From Hydrangea macrophylla (taxonomy: Eukaryota > Streptophyta > Magnoliopsida > Cornales > Hydrangeaceae): a DNA stretch of 64,000 nucleotides. The notes under the pieces were generated by a model, which worked only from the letters and a program-made list of their open reading frames with translations, had not been told where the DNA came from and did not search any database. The DNA lies in assembly GCA_033977485.1 (NCBI GenBank), contig CM066983.1, forward strand, positions 65,892,010-65,956,009, read 5' to 3'. Shown in pieces: positions 21,598 through 33,349 of the stretch (the stretch's first letter is position 1; each line of letters opens with the position of its first letter). The position numbers and the translations under genes are program-made.

Positions 21598-24500
21598 TGT
21601 GGATATCGCAGGTTGACTTACCCACAGCTTTTAAAATCTTTTTCCAAATTTCAAATTCAAAACAAATGAGTCGCCACTTAATTTTTAAAGGAAAAATTAA
21701 GAAACCATTTCAAAAGGAAACTGATCTTTTGCGAAACCAAAGATTAACTAGGTCCGGGGATTATGGAATGAGTGGGGAAGGAGCCCGGCAGACTAAAACA
21801 CCCCCTCTCATCCTATCTCGCGATAGGCCTCTACTCAACATCCATTTAATCGAATTAATAATCTAAGCATGCCCTCAATTAATACATATATAGGTATACA
21901 TAACACAAGCATGTTGGAAATGGTGTAAAATTGCTAACGGTAAAATATCATTCATAAGTCACATAATTCAACTAGCAGGCATCATGATATGCAATAAGAA
22001 ACAAAAGAACTTACCCGGGATCCAGTAACGATATTAAATGCGCAATGCATACATGCAAAAGAAAGTCCCAAACAAAGGTCTCTAATCACATATACACATA
22101 AGGCAAATCCTAATTCTAAGGTGTTGCGCATGAGGTTAAAAAATCAAGTAAAATCAAAGAAATGAATTAAACTAGAGAAAGGATGAGAAGTTGTACCTCA
22201 AAAAGCGCTACAAAACAAAGGATTAGTCCCACATTTTAAATAAAACATGTCATTTCAACTTCCTAAGTAACAACTCTTTAACACAAGATGAATTCTATTT
22301 ACAAATACCAATCACATGGACGCGTGCACGTGAACACATGAGTATGAATGAATAAGGTTATGAACTATTCATTGATTTGGACCATTTAGTCTGATTTTAA
22401 GCTTAATAAACCTTTATTGAAGCATGGTATGAACCCTTGGTCAAGAAAGGGTCATTTGGACCTTTATTTGCCAAGTAAGTATAAATTGTAACAAAACTCC
22501 GAAAATTCCAGAGAGCAGACCCGAACTTCAAAGAAATAAAAGGCATGGCTCTCGTGGTTTGATCTTGATGATTTTTGGACTCAATATGCCTCTGTGAGTC
22601 TAGTTTCGAACCCAAAAATAAAATCAAGGTTTGAACGGTTAGATCTCCGGGAATTGGGCAAACACTAGACATCACTCAGCACTTCACAACTCTCTGTCCA
22701 GAGTTCTTGTTTGATTTTTTACAAATAGTAAACAGATCAGAATTGCTTTGTTCTTTTTAGGGTGGTTTCCTAACGCATTAATCTACTTAGGAAAAATTAT
22801 TATGGGTCACGAACACTTTATAAAAATCTCGATTTAATTATTTCAAAAGAGTGTTGCTGTGCTGAAACTATTCTGAAATTCCGGACAGATTGTAGTTGTC
22901 CCACAAAACTCATGATCAAACCACTCAAAACATGGAACCTTCTTAAAACAAAAATCACAGTGGTGGATCTTTGTGTTATGAACATTTTTCCGTTGGTTTC
23001 ATTCGATTTCAACGGTCGGATTTCAAACTAAAAATCCTTGATCAAAAACAGTTTGTGAACTCACTGTTTTCATTTTGCTAGTTCAACTTTGTTGGTTGGC
23101 CTCAACTATTAAAAACATGAAGTTGGGCTCAAACCAAACTACTTCTTCTACCATTTGATGGTCATTGAAGACTAAGAGACATATATGCTCATAGGTTTTA
23201 TTGAAGTATGGCATGGACTTCACAAGATCCAAAGAACAATGAACTCAAATTCATGGATAAAAGTTTGGATTCATATCACTACTCCTACCACTTAATGGTC
23301 ATTGGAGTTTAAAGACACCTTACACTTATGGATCTTGATGAAGTATTGGAATGAACTTCACAAAATCCTCAAATAAAGAACTCAAACCTATGGACCCAAG
23401 CTTGAATTCAACTTATCACTCCTACCATTTGATGGTCATTGGAGACTAGAGACATACTCATATGTAGGTTTTAGATGAAGTATGAAAGACTTCTCAAAAC
23501 CTATGGGAAAGATTAGTCTAAGCCATGGGAGTAGACTTGAACTAACACATTTATCCAACCATTTGATGGTCATTGGAGACTAAATAATTCTTGAACTCAT
23601 GGGTTTTAATAAAGTACAAAGAACTTCATAAAATCCCAAGGTAATGGTCCCAAACTATGGATGGAGTTTGGACTTCATTAACTCAATATACTAAAAAATC
23701 AACCTCAATCCCCTCATAAATCATAAGTTTATGAGAATATTGGGTTTTGGTTGCTAAGATTCAAGTGAGACATTGAAGGTCTCATGAATCTAAACAAACA
23801 CAAATAAAGAAAAGGACCAAAGTTTTACTTCAAGACTCATTTAAACTTCAAATATATAGACTTGTTTTTTATCCAAATTAACGACATGAGAGTTCAATCA
23901 CAATATATAGGTGGTGTGTGATGAAATGAGGTAAGAAGAGAGGTTGTGAAAATGTGTAAAAGATCCTAAGTATCTAAATATTGTGATTGAACTACTAAAT
24001 AAACTAACTAGTTTAGAGTTTTACCTCTAAGTATCCTCAACTTTCTTTGATTTCTTCAAGCTCCTCCAAATGATGACCAAACTCTTCTTGTTCTTCCAAC
24101 AAATCTCTCTAATTTATCTCTTGATTTGGAAAATTTTAGGTGAGAATCAACACGAAAATCCTAACATTCTAACCTTCCATTTTTTTTGTCTCTTTGTCTC
24201 TTTAACAAAGGGATATTCATCCCCTATTTATAGGCAATCATTAGGGGGATATTTTGGGAAATTCGCAACCAAAACCCTAATTCCCGCCGCCACTTTTCAG
24301 GATGTGAACCGACCTACTTTTGGAAAACTGTCACAAAAACGCGGCACTTGATAAAATAAGCGGCACTCAGTGAAGGCCGCTGCGACACTCACTGTCTGCC
24401 GAACGGCACTCAATGAGTGCCGCAGCGGCATCCCGTGACTGCCGCTGAAGTCTGCAAGGTGCCGTTTTTCTTGTTTTTCTCTTTCTTTTTCCTCTTTTTT

Positions 24501-24632
24501 GAATTATGAGATCTTTTGGAAGAATTTAAGTCATCCTTGGAGGTCCTAAATTAGCCGGGCACTTGTCATCATCGGATCTTAGAGGTAATACTCCCCCTAA
24601 TTCGACGTCTGGTCAAAATTGGGGTGTCTACA
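21598..24632 (-). repeat. A 5' LTR
   Basis: 3035 bp, the counterpart of 3822-6733. It includes the roughly 127 bp (23942-24068) missing from the other copy. The minus-strand TATA box CCTATAAATAGG is at about 24224-24235. Confidence 0.95.
24342..24464. repeat. CGGCACTC palindrome array, A 5' LTR
   Basis: Same array as at 6443-6565, here with CGGCACTTG intact in the first unit and one CGACACTC variant. It is upstream of the LTR TATA box on the minus strand. Confidence 0.92.
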
Positions 24633-24637
24633 GTTTC

Positions 24638-25649
24638 TAGTAGTGTTAGTAAAATTAATCATAATCTTGCATGTTAAATAGTGTTAAACTCATAGTTTTC
24701 ATAGTTTTTACGTTATAATCGCAACCAAACGCATCCCTAATGGACTTTTACATTAAAAACAAATCTAAGACACTCCAGACCATGTCTGAGTAGTTCCCAG
24801 GTTGGGAAATCGCGATGAATCTGTGAATTTAAGCCTTTGCCATGCAGCAGAATAATTCCTGTATTCGATCGATCGAAGTTAGTTTGATCGATCGAAACAT
24901 AAATACAGTCAATCGATCGAAGACATTTCGATCGATCGAGACATGAAGATGTTCGATCGATCGAAAGCGCGTCGATCGATCGAAACCTCTGATTCTTACG
25001 AACATTCAATACAGTATTCCTAGACTTTCTGTTTTACAGATTTGTTATCAAACTATCCCCAAATGCTCAGTTTGTCAAAACAGTCTTTGAACTTAAAGCC
25101 TTAAAGTATTTTTCTTCAATATCTTTTGCAAACCACTCTCAATGCTAACACCATTGTGAGTGCGAGTCTTAACTATTGTTTTAAACCGCTTTCATGTATT
25201 TCGAACTTAATTTGGATGATATAGTCCCGGTCATGAAAGGGCTATGGATTCTCTATCTTTAAAAAAATACGGAATATTGTAGAAGATGTACTCCAATGAG
25301 CTTTAATGTAATTGCATGGTAGATGGCTAGGTCACTGTGGATTAGTGTGATCCCAACATTTCTCTTTTATTAAGAAAACCAGTTTTAAAATATTGGTCTA
25401 GTTAACTAGTAATTTATTAGTTTAAAGTAATTTAGTTGCCTTTAATTTTAATAGTTGTTAATTGTAGAACTCTGTGTTCTACAGTCTCCTTAAGCATTAA
25501 ATTTTCTTTTTTTTTTTAGAGTTTAATCTAAGTAATTAATTTCCAACTTTCCCTGTGGGATCGATCTGGACTTCCAGTACTATATTACTTGCACGATTAC
25601 CTACACTTGGGTATAGCACTCAAGCGCACACAGAAAAATTCTCATGTCA
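24638..25649 (+). repeat. B 5' LTR, second part
   Basis: Continues the LTR after element A and its TSD copy; it aligns with 45307-46295 of the 3' LTR and ends CTCATGTCA. It contains the CCCTGTGGGATCGATCTGG stretch near the LTR end that is a recurrent feature of Athila LTRs. Confidence 0.92.
24867..24983. repeat. GATCGATCGA palindrome array with alternating 19/25-bp spacing, B 5' LTR
   Basis: Decamer sites start at 24867, 24886, 24911, 24930, 24955 and 24974: steps 19, 25, 19, 25, 19, i.e. three pairs. The 3' LTR copies start at 45534, 45553, 45578, 45597, 45622 and 45641, with exactly the same steps. Several sites are the full 14-bp palindrome TTCGATCGATCGAA. Confidence 0.97.
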
Positions 25650-25656
25650 AGTTTTT

Positions 25657-25674
25657 TGGCGCCGTTGCCGGGGA
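25657..25674 (+). other. B primer binding site, tRNA-Asp
   Basis: TGGCGCCGTTGCCGGGGA, 7 bp after the LTR, is complementary to the 3' end of plant tRNA-Asp and is the usual Athila primer site. Confidence 0.93.
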
Positions 25675-25778
25675 AGGCGACGAATTAATACTTAGTTTAT
25701 CTCAATCTATCTTTATCTATTTCTGTTTTGTTTTTCTTTTCTTCTTTAGATTAAAACCTTTTAGGATTTTTCCCGTTC

Positions 25779-27794
25779 ATGTCCGAAAATTCCATCAAAG
25801 GAATTCTTGGAAATCCATTCTACTTTGCTGATTCTTCTAATTCTATTAATCCCATAGCTACACCTATTGATTCAATGGCTGATAATCAAAGTGAAAACGG
25901 TGATAATGTGGTTGTACAAACTGACGATTCACTTCGTCCTTTGTGCGATCTCATGACACCTGAACATGCTCCAACACCTTCTTGTATTCTCATTCCACCT
26001 CATGCTGGCGAATTTCAATTTCGCAACGGAATGATTCAACTCCTTCCTACCTTCCATGGAATGGATAGCGAGAAGGCATATCTGCACATCAAGGACTTCG
26101 AGGATGTTTGTAAAACATTTTCACAAAATTGTCCTGTAGACGTGACACGCCTAATGCTATTTCCTTTCACCTTGAAGGATAAAGCAAAAGCGTGGCTCCT
26201 CACATTGAAGCCTAATTCAATCTATACCTGGCATTTGATGAACACTGCATTTCTAAAGAAATTCTTTCCACCTCACATGACCACTGAGCTTAAATGACAA
26301 ATTAACTCTTACAAACAAAAGAGCAATGAAACCTTTACCCAGACTTGGGAGCGTTTCAAGGATTTAATTCTATCATGCCCACATCATGGGTATGAGTAAT
26401 GGCGAACCATAAGCTACTTTTACGAAGGGTTAAATGGTAAAACTAAAAAGTTGGTCAAGACCATGAGTTCAGGACCATTTCTTCGCAAAAACACTGAAGA
26501 AGCTGAAGCTCACTTTGAGTGGCTAGCTGAACATGCCCATGAATGGTCCAATTCTGAAGATATCCCACGCTAACTGATATACTGTGTAGAGGAGAAGAGT
26601 TTATACCAACTAAAAAGCGAAGATCACCTAATGAATAAATATGAGGAATTAGCTAAGAAAGTCGAGGAATTAGGGATGAAAGGGGAAGGTTTTAGGCAAG
26701 TTTTACCTGAAGAACCCTGCGGCATATGCAATATGTTGGGACATACCAATCTATACTTTCCCAATGTGCCGTATTTTCAAGAACAACCCCCCATGGAAAT
26801 AAATGCCATGCAAGGGTATAGGGGGGCGGGGAATTCCTACAATAACTATAATTCACAAAATAATAACAATAGATGGAATCACCCTGGGTTTGATTGGAAA
26901 AATAATGCTGGGACCCAAAATCAATACCAACAACAGCCCTATAACAACAATAACCAATATCAAGGGAAATTCAATAGGCAGCCCCAGCCAGTCAATCAAA
27001 ATAGACCTAATAACTATAACCAAGCGCAACCCTCTAATCAAAAGTCGAACGTGTACGGTCCCCCACACAAAAAGTCACAAGAGGAAGATCCTCTTTCTAA
27101 CATGAATCTAACACAACAATTAATTCAAATGATGAGCAAAATGTCTGCGACGTTAGAAAGGATGGATGCACGACAAGAGGGATTGGGTGGAACATTTCCT
27201 GCCCAACCACTTCAAAACCCTAGGGGATACAACAATGGTCCCACTAACCATGAACAAGCTAAAGCTGTGACTACTCTGAGAAACGGCAAGACTATAGGGC
27301 TAAATATACCTCTCTCTACTCCCGAAGAGTATGAGGAGGACGAAGTGGTAAATAAAAACAAACCTTCTACTCCAAAAGAGGAGCCATCCACTAATAATGA
27401 ACCATTAGAAATAAACACTGAAGCTCCTAAACAAGTAGAGGAAGTTGAGAGAAAGTCCGAAAAGGAGACCGTTAACGACGAAGTACCCAAATGCCCTTTC
27501 CCCGCGCCTTATCATCAGAGGCTTAGGAACCCCAAAAATGAGGCAAAGAATCAGGAGTTCTTGGAACTGTTCACACAAGTCAAAATCAATCTTCCACTCC
27601 TAGATGCAATCAAACAAGTGCCGGCCTATGCTAAGTACCTCATAGACTTATGCACGGTCAAGAGGAGGCAAAGTGTGAAGAACACGCTTATGTGGCTTGC
27701 CAAGCAAGCGCAATCATCCAAAATGAATTACCTCCAAAACTCAAAGACCTCGGTACCCCAACTGTCTCGTGCCGAATTGGAAATCAAAGAATAG
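25779..27794 (+). pseudogene. B gag
   Basis: One frame of about 671 codons with in-frame stops at 26295-26297, 26397-26399 and 26571-26573. The gag core is recognisable: IQLLPTFHGMDSEKAYLHIK, LMLFPFTLKDKAKAWLL, TAFLKKFFPPHMT, then after the first stop ETFTQTWERFKDLILSCPHHG. A zinc knuckle follows (CGICNMLGHTNLYFP) in which the last Cys is replaced, so it is degenerate. A long Asn/Gln-rich stretch (26820-27060) and an acidic linker lead to the protease. The start is uncertain: 25779 is the first ATG with good continuity, 105 bp after the PBS, and 25875 (MADNQSENG) is the alternative. It would form the particle shell; here it is inactive. Confidence 0.88.
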
Positions 27795-28405
27795 ACAACG
27801 CCCTCCTTGATATCGGAGTAAGCGTGAACCTACTACCATACTCAGTTTATAAACAACTAGGGTTGGGTGAACTCAAACCTACCCGATTTGCGTTGCAACT
27901 GGTAGACAGGTCCGTCAAATACCCTAGAGGAATACTGGAGGACGTTCTAGTGCAAATAGACTCTTTTGTCTTCCCGGTTGACTTTGTAATTTTGGACACC
28001 AAACCTGTGTCCAATCCATGCTCACAAATCCCGGTGATTTTCGAACGTCCATTCCTCAACACCATAGATGCCACAATTAAAAAAAGAAGTGGTATTATGA
28101 CCATCGTATTTGGGAATATGACTTTAAATGTCAAAATCTTCTCAAATCCCCGACCCGAAGAATACGATGACGAAGAGGAGGTCAACTATGTTGACACGGT
28201 CATCGAAGATGAGGTAGATTTTGTTGATTATAAAGATCCTTTGGAGATTGTTGTATCACAATTCGACACTATCTATCGACCTAAAGATTCTACTCCATTG
28301 GATTCTGCCTTAAATTACACTTGCTTCATGATGGATACGCGAGAGGAGGATAGAGCTGAATGCATGTGGGTAACACCATATGAACCCCTACCTCTGAAAA
28401 CATAA
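27650..28405 (+). pseudogene. B aspartic protease
   Basis: The frame is shifted relative to gag (gag reads KYLIDLCTVKRR where this frame takes over), implying a frameshift near 27660-27700. It contains GTPTVSCRIGNQRIDNALLD, the active-site region LLDIGVSVNLLPYSVYKQLG (family form D-L-G-A-S), LVQIDSFVFPVDFVILD and RPFLNTIDATI, followed by an acidic linker. It ends in TAA at 28403-28405, six bases before the RT frame continues. Confidence 0.87.
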
Positions 28406-28411
28406 TTAGTC

Positions 28412-29716
28412 ATGCCCTCAAATTTTCAATTTCCTGATCTGGAATTGAAGGAGCTTCCTGAAGAGCTCAAATATGCTTTCCTGGGGACTGAAAAAACTTA
28501 TCCTGTTATAATTTCATCCACTCTCAGTCTGGAACAAGAGGGCAAATTAATCCAAATGCTAAAACAACATAAGGGAGCATTAGGATGGACCATTGCCGAT
28601 CTCAAAGGCATAAGTCCATCCGTGTACACACATAAAATATATTTGGAAGAAGACACTAAACCTTCGCGCCAAATGCAAAGGCGTCTGAATCCTAACATGC
28701 AAGAAGTAGCTAAAAAGGAAGTGTTAAAACTACTTGATGTTGGGATTATATATCCTATCTCTGACAGCCCCTGGGTCAGTCCAACCCAGGTAGTGCCCAA
28801 AAAGGCAGGCATAACGGTCATTCCTAATAAAGATGGCGAATTAGTACCAACGCGCATCCCCACCGGATGGCGAATGTGTATTGATTATCAAAAACTGAAA
28901 ATCGTGACCCGAAAGGACCATTTTCCATTACCATTCATGGATCAAATGCTAGAACGAGTGGCGGGTAACGGTTATAACCAGATAGAAATTGCTCCTGAAG
29001 ACCAGGAGAAAACAACTTTCACGTGTCCGTTTGGTACCTTCGCCTACAGACATATGCCTTTCGGGTTATGCAATGTACCTGCTACGTTTCAGCAGTGCAT
29101 GTTAAGTATCTTTAGCGATATGGTCGAACAAATACTTGAGGTCTTTATGGACGACTTTTTAGTGTTCGGCCATAGATTTGAAAATTGCTTAGATAATCTG
29201 GAAAGTATGTTAGCACGATGCGAGGACAAACACCTAGTACTAAACTGGGAAAAGTATCACTTCAAGGTGACCAAGGGAATTGTCCTCGGCCACATTATTT
29301 CTGATAAGGGTATCCAATTCGATAAAGCAAAAATTGATATAATTTCAAACCTACCTATCCCTCGTAAAGTCCGAGACATCCGATTTTTTCTGGGACATGC
29401 GGGATTCTATCGTCGCTTTATCAAAAATTTTAATGCAATCTCCCTACCACTGTGTCAACTGTTGGCTAAAGACATGCCATTCGAATGGTCGGAAAACTGT
29501 CAAACATCTTTTGACGCACTAAAAGAACACCTTACCTCTGCACCGATAATACAGGCACCCGACTGGAGTTTGCCTTTTGAGTTAATATGCGATGCTAGCG
29601 ACTATGCCATTGGCGCAGTTCTAGGACAGAGGAAGGATAATAAGCCTTACGTAATATACTATGCTAGATACGACTATCAAAAAAGAACTACTGGCAATAG
29701 TCTTTGCTCTAGATAA
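28412..29716 (+). pseudogene. B reverse transcriptase with the catalytic block deleted
   Basis: RT of the Athila type: DSPWVSPTQVVPKKAGI, GWRMCIDYQKLKIVTRKDHF, FGTFAYRHMPFGLCN, the active-site box VFMDDFLVF, VLGHIISDKGIQ and the start of RNase H (FELICDASDYAIGAVLGQ). Between MLERVAGN and GYNQIEIAPEDQ about a dozen residues expected in this family, including the first catalytic Asp of the F-L-D-G-Y-S block, are missing in frame. The polymerase could not work even without the other breaks. A frameshift near 29670 ends the frame inside RNase H. Confidence 0.88.
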
Positions 29717-31261
29717 GTTCAGGTCATATCTAATAGGGTCCCCAATTGTCTGTTTTACAGACCACTCAACCCTGAAGTACCTGTTGTCTAAGAAGGATGC
29801 AAAGCAAAGGCTTATCCGTTGGATACTGCTACTCTAAGAATTCGACATCACAATCAAGGACAAAAAAGGAGTAGAGAATGTGGTCGCTGACCATTTATCT
29901 CGGTTAACATTTGTTGATAACACTGAACTCGCACCGATAAAGGATGAATTCCCAGATGAGCAATTGATGGCTATTTCCAGTTTACCTTGGTATGCGGATA
30001 GAGTGAACTGTCTAGTTACGGGAGAGATCCCTAGTCATTGGTCAAATAAGGACAAGAAATGATTCTTCTCGTTCGCACGTCATTTCTTTTTCGATGACCC
30101 TTACTTATTCAAGTATTGTGCTAATCAAGTCATCAGGCATTGCATCCTGAATGAGGATATAACTGTCATTTTAGCATCCTGCCACTCTGAGGCTTGCGAA
30201 GGCCATTTTCCTTCAAAAAAGACCGTATAAAAAGTTCTACACAGTAGTTTCTACTGGCCCACTGTGTTTAAAGATGCCTACACTTTGTGCAAAATGTGCC
30301 AATGCTATCAAAAGCTTGGTACAATTTCAAAACGGAACTCCATGCCCTTAACTCCAATTATCACAGTTGAAATATTCGATTGCTGGGGCATAGACTTTAT
30401 GGGCCCGTTTTTGAAATCTAACAACTGTGAATATATACTCCTAGCTGTGGAATATATATATATATATCAAAATGGGTAGAGGCAATACCGACAAGACGCA
30501 ATGATCACAAAATAGTAATGTCCTTTCTTAAGGAACACATTTTGTCGCGTTTTAGAACCCCAAAAGCACTAATAAGTGACCAAGGCAAACACTTTTGCAA
30601 TAGGCCTTTAGAGTCACTACTCAAGAAATATGGGGTCAACCACAAGATCGCTCTAGCCTACCACCTGCAAACGAACGGGCAAGCAGAGTTGGCTAATCGA
30701 GAAATCAAGCACAATCTCGAAAAGACAGTTAGTTTCAACAGAAAGGATTGGGCATATAAACTGACAGATGGTCTTTGGGCATACTGTACTGCCTACAAAA
30801 CAAATCTGGGAATGTCCCCATTCAGGCTAGTATATGGAAAAGCATGTCATCTGCCCGTCGAAATCGAGCATAAAGCATACTGGGTGACCCGCTCATTGAA
30901 CTTCGACATTAAAGAGGGAGGTCATCTTCGAAAACTCCAGTTGGCTGAACTGGAAGAAATACGCCGGGATGCCTACGACAATGCTAAATTACATAAGGAA
31001 AGGTTGAAGGCTTATCACGATAGGACGATTTTTCAAAAATCATTCGAACCGAGGCAAAAAGTTTTGTTATATGATTCTCGCCTTCACCTTTTCCCAGGAA
31101 AACTCCGATCTAGGTGGATAGGACCCTTTATAGTCAAATCTGTCTTTCCCAATGGGGCCATCGAGTTATTCAATCCTAAGAATGACGAAAGTTTCAAGGT
31201 CAATGGCCAAAGGTTAAAACCGTTCTTAGAGGATTTCCAACCAGAGGTCGAGCACATCTAG
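29675..31261 (+). pseudogene. B RNase H remainder and integrase
   Basis: RNase H continues with [18 protein letters not shown] and [20 protein letters not shown], with stops at 29835-29837 and 30060-30062. Integrase follows: zinc domain with CKMCQCYQKLG, DDE core with WGIDFMGPF, LISDQGKHFCN and NGQAELANREI, then a C-terminal region (LRSRWIGPFIVKSVFPNGAIEL) ending VEHI at 31261. A (TA)n expansion at about 30449-30468 lies in the core where the family has V-S-K-W-V-E, causing a frameshift. The conserved Athila 3' order (integrase, then extra ORFs) is kept. Confidence 0.87.
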
Positions 31262-31441
31262 CACATCCAACTGGATGAGCCCGATTATTGCTCGACCTAA
31301 AAATGCTCAAGTGCGTGTTCACCATGTTGTTGTATTCGTTCCTTCACTACATTTTGCTTTGTTTTAGTTATTTTGTTTATCTGTTTTTGAGTGTGACCTT
31401 GATCTTAACCTACTATTCCATTTTTATCTATCTCCTGCAGG
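31262..31441. promoter_or_regulatory. Leader with splice-acceptor-like signal before ORF 31442-31717
   Basis: A T-rich stretch ends CTATCTCCTGCAG at 31440, and the next ORF's ATG is one base later. It looks like a 3' splice site for a subgenomic mRNA. A polypyrimidine tract and AG are seen; use in vivo is inference. Confidence 0.45.
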
Positions 31442-31717
31442 ATGTTCAACATAAGAGATGATGACGTCCACTCAATTGGGTCATGGGCTGATTCGGAATA
31501 TCATAACCCCCCTTGGATTACCGATGAGATAGCATTCTATTTTGCTCCTTATCAAGGGCCAAGGGTAGAAGATGTCGTTGTCTTGACCCAAGGATACATC
31601 CCATACAACTCTGCTCTCCTCCAGATCAATCCTTTTAAGCACATGGAATTTCGTGAAGGGGAGGGAGAATCAGAGGGGTATGTTGTTTGGGAAGTCGATG
31701 ATGCTCTAATGGAATAA
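31442..31717 (+). CDS. B small acidic ORF of unknown function
   Basis: 91 codons, MFNIRDDDVHSIGSWAD..., rich in Asp/Glu, ending VWEVDDALME; I do not recognise a family. It lies 180 bp after integrase and its ATG follows a CTGCAG|G acceptor-like signal by one base. The length of the open frame and its position, repeated by two further ORFs with the same arrangement, suggest it is real. It could instead be the first exon or a fragment of a longer extra ORF, since acidic coding-like sequence continues after the stop (31718-31760). Confidence 0.45.
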   Translation: MFNIRDDDVHSIGSWADSEYHNPPWITDEIAFYFAPYQGPRVEDVVVLTQGYIPYNSALLQINPFKHMEFREGEGESEGYVVWEVDDALME

Positions 31718-32047
31718 TGGGAGAATGATTCAATGTGGGAACCGTAGGAAGAAGAAGATTTACAGGATGTGGTGCCAGAATGCCATAATGTTGTATTCAT
31801 TTATGTTGATGACTTCCTTGTCATCCAAGTGGTTCCCTACATTTATATGCACTTGAGTTATTTGTTGTTCCGGCTTCAATGCCCTCTACCTGCTAGTGCA
31901 CATGGTGATATCATGCTAATAGAGAGGTTATTTCTTGGTCACAGTTCTTGTTTTGTTTATTCCTTTCCATTAGTTCTTTCGCTTGTTTTATTTAATTTCT
32001 TTCTTTTTTTTTGTTCTCTTTTGGTTTCCTTTCTCAGGATTGTCACT

Positions 32048-32359
32048 ATGAATCAAATGTTACCGCCGTTGTTCCTTCCACATCAGTTGTTCCATGGATT
32101 TGGACCATACATAAGGTCCCCGGGTACTCCGCCGCAAGAGGAAAGTCCGTTGCAAACTTACACTCCATTATCACTATCTCCATCCGGATTATCTCCTGCA
32201 TGTGCGATCAATTCCTTGGAGATTTCAGACTTGCTCGATGATGCCCTGGATGCTTTTCGACTGCTCTGGAAAAGGGAATCACCATGTTTGGACTCCACAT
32301 TCGAAGCTTTGGCAGAGAAAGAAGTTATGGAAGCAGATAGTTTCATGCTTGAAGAGTAG
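32048..32359 (+). CDS. B second small ORF of unknown function
   Basis: 103 codons, MNQMLPPLFLPHQLFHGFGP..., with a Ser/Pro-rich middle and an acidic helix-like end (SLEISDLLDDALDAFRLLW). I do not recognise the family. The open frame extends upstream, but the ATG at 32048 is chosen because it lies 10 bases after a TTTCTCAG|G acceptor-like site (AG at 32036-32037), and this context (AGGATTGTCACTATGAATC) is nearly repeated before the env-like ORF (AGGACTTTCACGATGAATC). Confidence 0.5.
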   Translation: MNQMLPPLFLPHQLFHGFGPYIRSPGTPPQEESPLQTYTPLSLSPSGLSPACAINSLEISDLLDDALDAFRLLWKRESPCLDSTFEALAEKEVMEADSFMLEE

Positions 32360-32691
32360 TGCTTCACTTCAATTATATTCTGTCATTTCATCTTTCTTTC
32401 ATCAATTGAAATGTATTCCTAGACAAAGTTTTATTAGTTTAGTTTCTTTTAGTTTTTCTTTATCAATAAGGTTTTAAATATCATGTTGGGGGCAATAATG
32501 TTGCAAATGGATGCTCCTACAATGTTTTATCTATAAAATTTTGCAATTTTTTTATGGTGATGATGACTTTTTGGGTTACATGACCTGTCAATGAACTGTT
32601 TTATCATTTTCCTGTATGTCCAGACCAATGTGGGTTAGTTGGGGGTGTATAATCTTTTAATTCAATAATATTGTAGAATTTCTAAGTTCGA

Positions 32692-32800
32692 TCGATCGAA
32701 CACATCTCGATCGATCAAAGTTATTAGAACCTCGAGCGCTTCCACATGCCTCAATCGATCGAAAGTTCGATCGATCTAACTTTCTCGATTGATCGAGACT
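32692..32800. repeat. GATCGATCGA palindrome array, B internal copy 1
   Basis: Sites start at about 32692 (within TTCGATCGATCGAA), then +19, +25 (degenerate GAGCGCTTCC), +19, +16 and +18. The first four keep the 19/25/19 rhythm of the LTR array while the spacer sequences differ. Confidence 0.85.
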
Positions 32801-33151
32801 TGTATTTCAATGAGGCGTCTTTCATACACCTGCTCAGTCTCTATCTCTCTCCCTCACACTCAAGTGATCGAAGACAGAGGAGGCTCTCGCAAATTTTGAA
32901 CCCCCATGCACAACCACATAACTTGAGGAGCGCCCGACCCCTCTAATCATCATCATCATCCTCCTCATCTCCCCCGTTGCGTGTATCTCGAGGTGAGGTC
33001 TCGATACACCCCCTCGTATCTTTATTTTTGTTAGAATTGTATTGGGGGTGCCCCCATTCGTTTTGACCATTTATTTGAAGTTTTATTGGTCTTTTAAGTT
33101 TTGTGGGCTATTCCCATTTTCCATTCTTGTCGCTGTTCCTTCGATGAGTTC

Positions 33152-33268
33152 GAATGATCGAACTAGGCTCGAGCGATCGAGCCCAGCAACATTTCAATCG
33201 ATCGAACTCGACTCGAGCGATCAAACATGGAACTTTCTCAATCGATCGAACACACTTCGATTGAACGA
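33152..33268. repeat. GATCGATCGA palindrome array, B internal copy 2
   Basis: Sites start at 33152, 33171, 33196, 33215, 33240 and 33259: steps 19, 25, 19, 25, 19, identical to both LTR arrays although spacer bases are unrelated. It ends 80 bp upstream of the env-like ORF's start. Confidence 0.95.
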
Positions 33269-33349
33269 AGAGCAGCAGTTTCAGTTTCTTGTCTGTTTCA
33301 TTGTTTTAATGTATTGACTGTCTGTTTCTTCCATTTCAGGACTTTCACG

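Larger units (their letters stand above)
3822..24632 (-). mobile_element. A: 20.8-kb Tat/Ogre-like Ty3/gypsy element with two antisense genes
   Basis: Two direct LTRs (3822-6733 and 21598-24632) are bounded by TGTGGATATC and GTGTCTACA and by the perfect TSD GTTTC (3817-3821 and 24633-24637). The coding strand is minus: PBS beside the right LTR, then gag, protease, RT, RNase H, second RNase H and integrase, ending at 13926, with the PPT beside the left LTR. In the minus direction the LTR begins TGTAGACACC, a familiar Tat/Ogre terminus. The archaeal-type second RNase H and the G-patch-like segment also point to Tat/Ogre. Between integrase and the 3' LTR lies a 7-kb block with two + strand genes and tandem repeats. 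The LTRs differ by few substitutions, so this is one of the youngest insertions here. Confidence 0.95.
32360..33349. other. Spacer before the env-like ORF, with PPT-like motif and two palindrome arrays
   Basis: No gene of its own. It contains GTTGGGGGCAAT (32484-32495), TAGTTGGGGG (32636-32645, identical to the PPT core of B), palindrome arrays at 32692-32800 and 33152-33268, and a pyrimidine tract ending TTCCATTTCAG at 33339. Confidence 0.75.

Noticed and set aside
24867..24983. Palindrome-spacer arrays as CRISPR arrays
   Set aside because: The repeat-spacer look is superficial: repeats are 10-14 bp, spacers 9-15 bp, there are no cas genes, and the context is eukaryotic retrotransposon LTRs.
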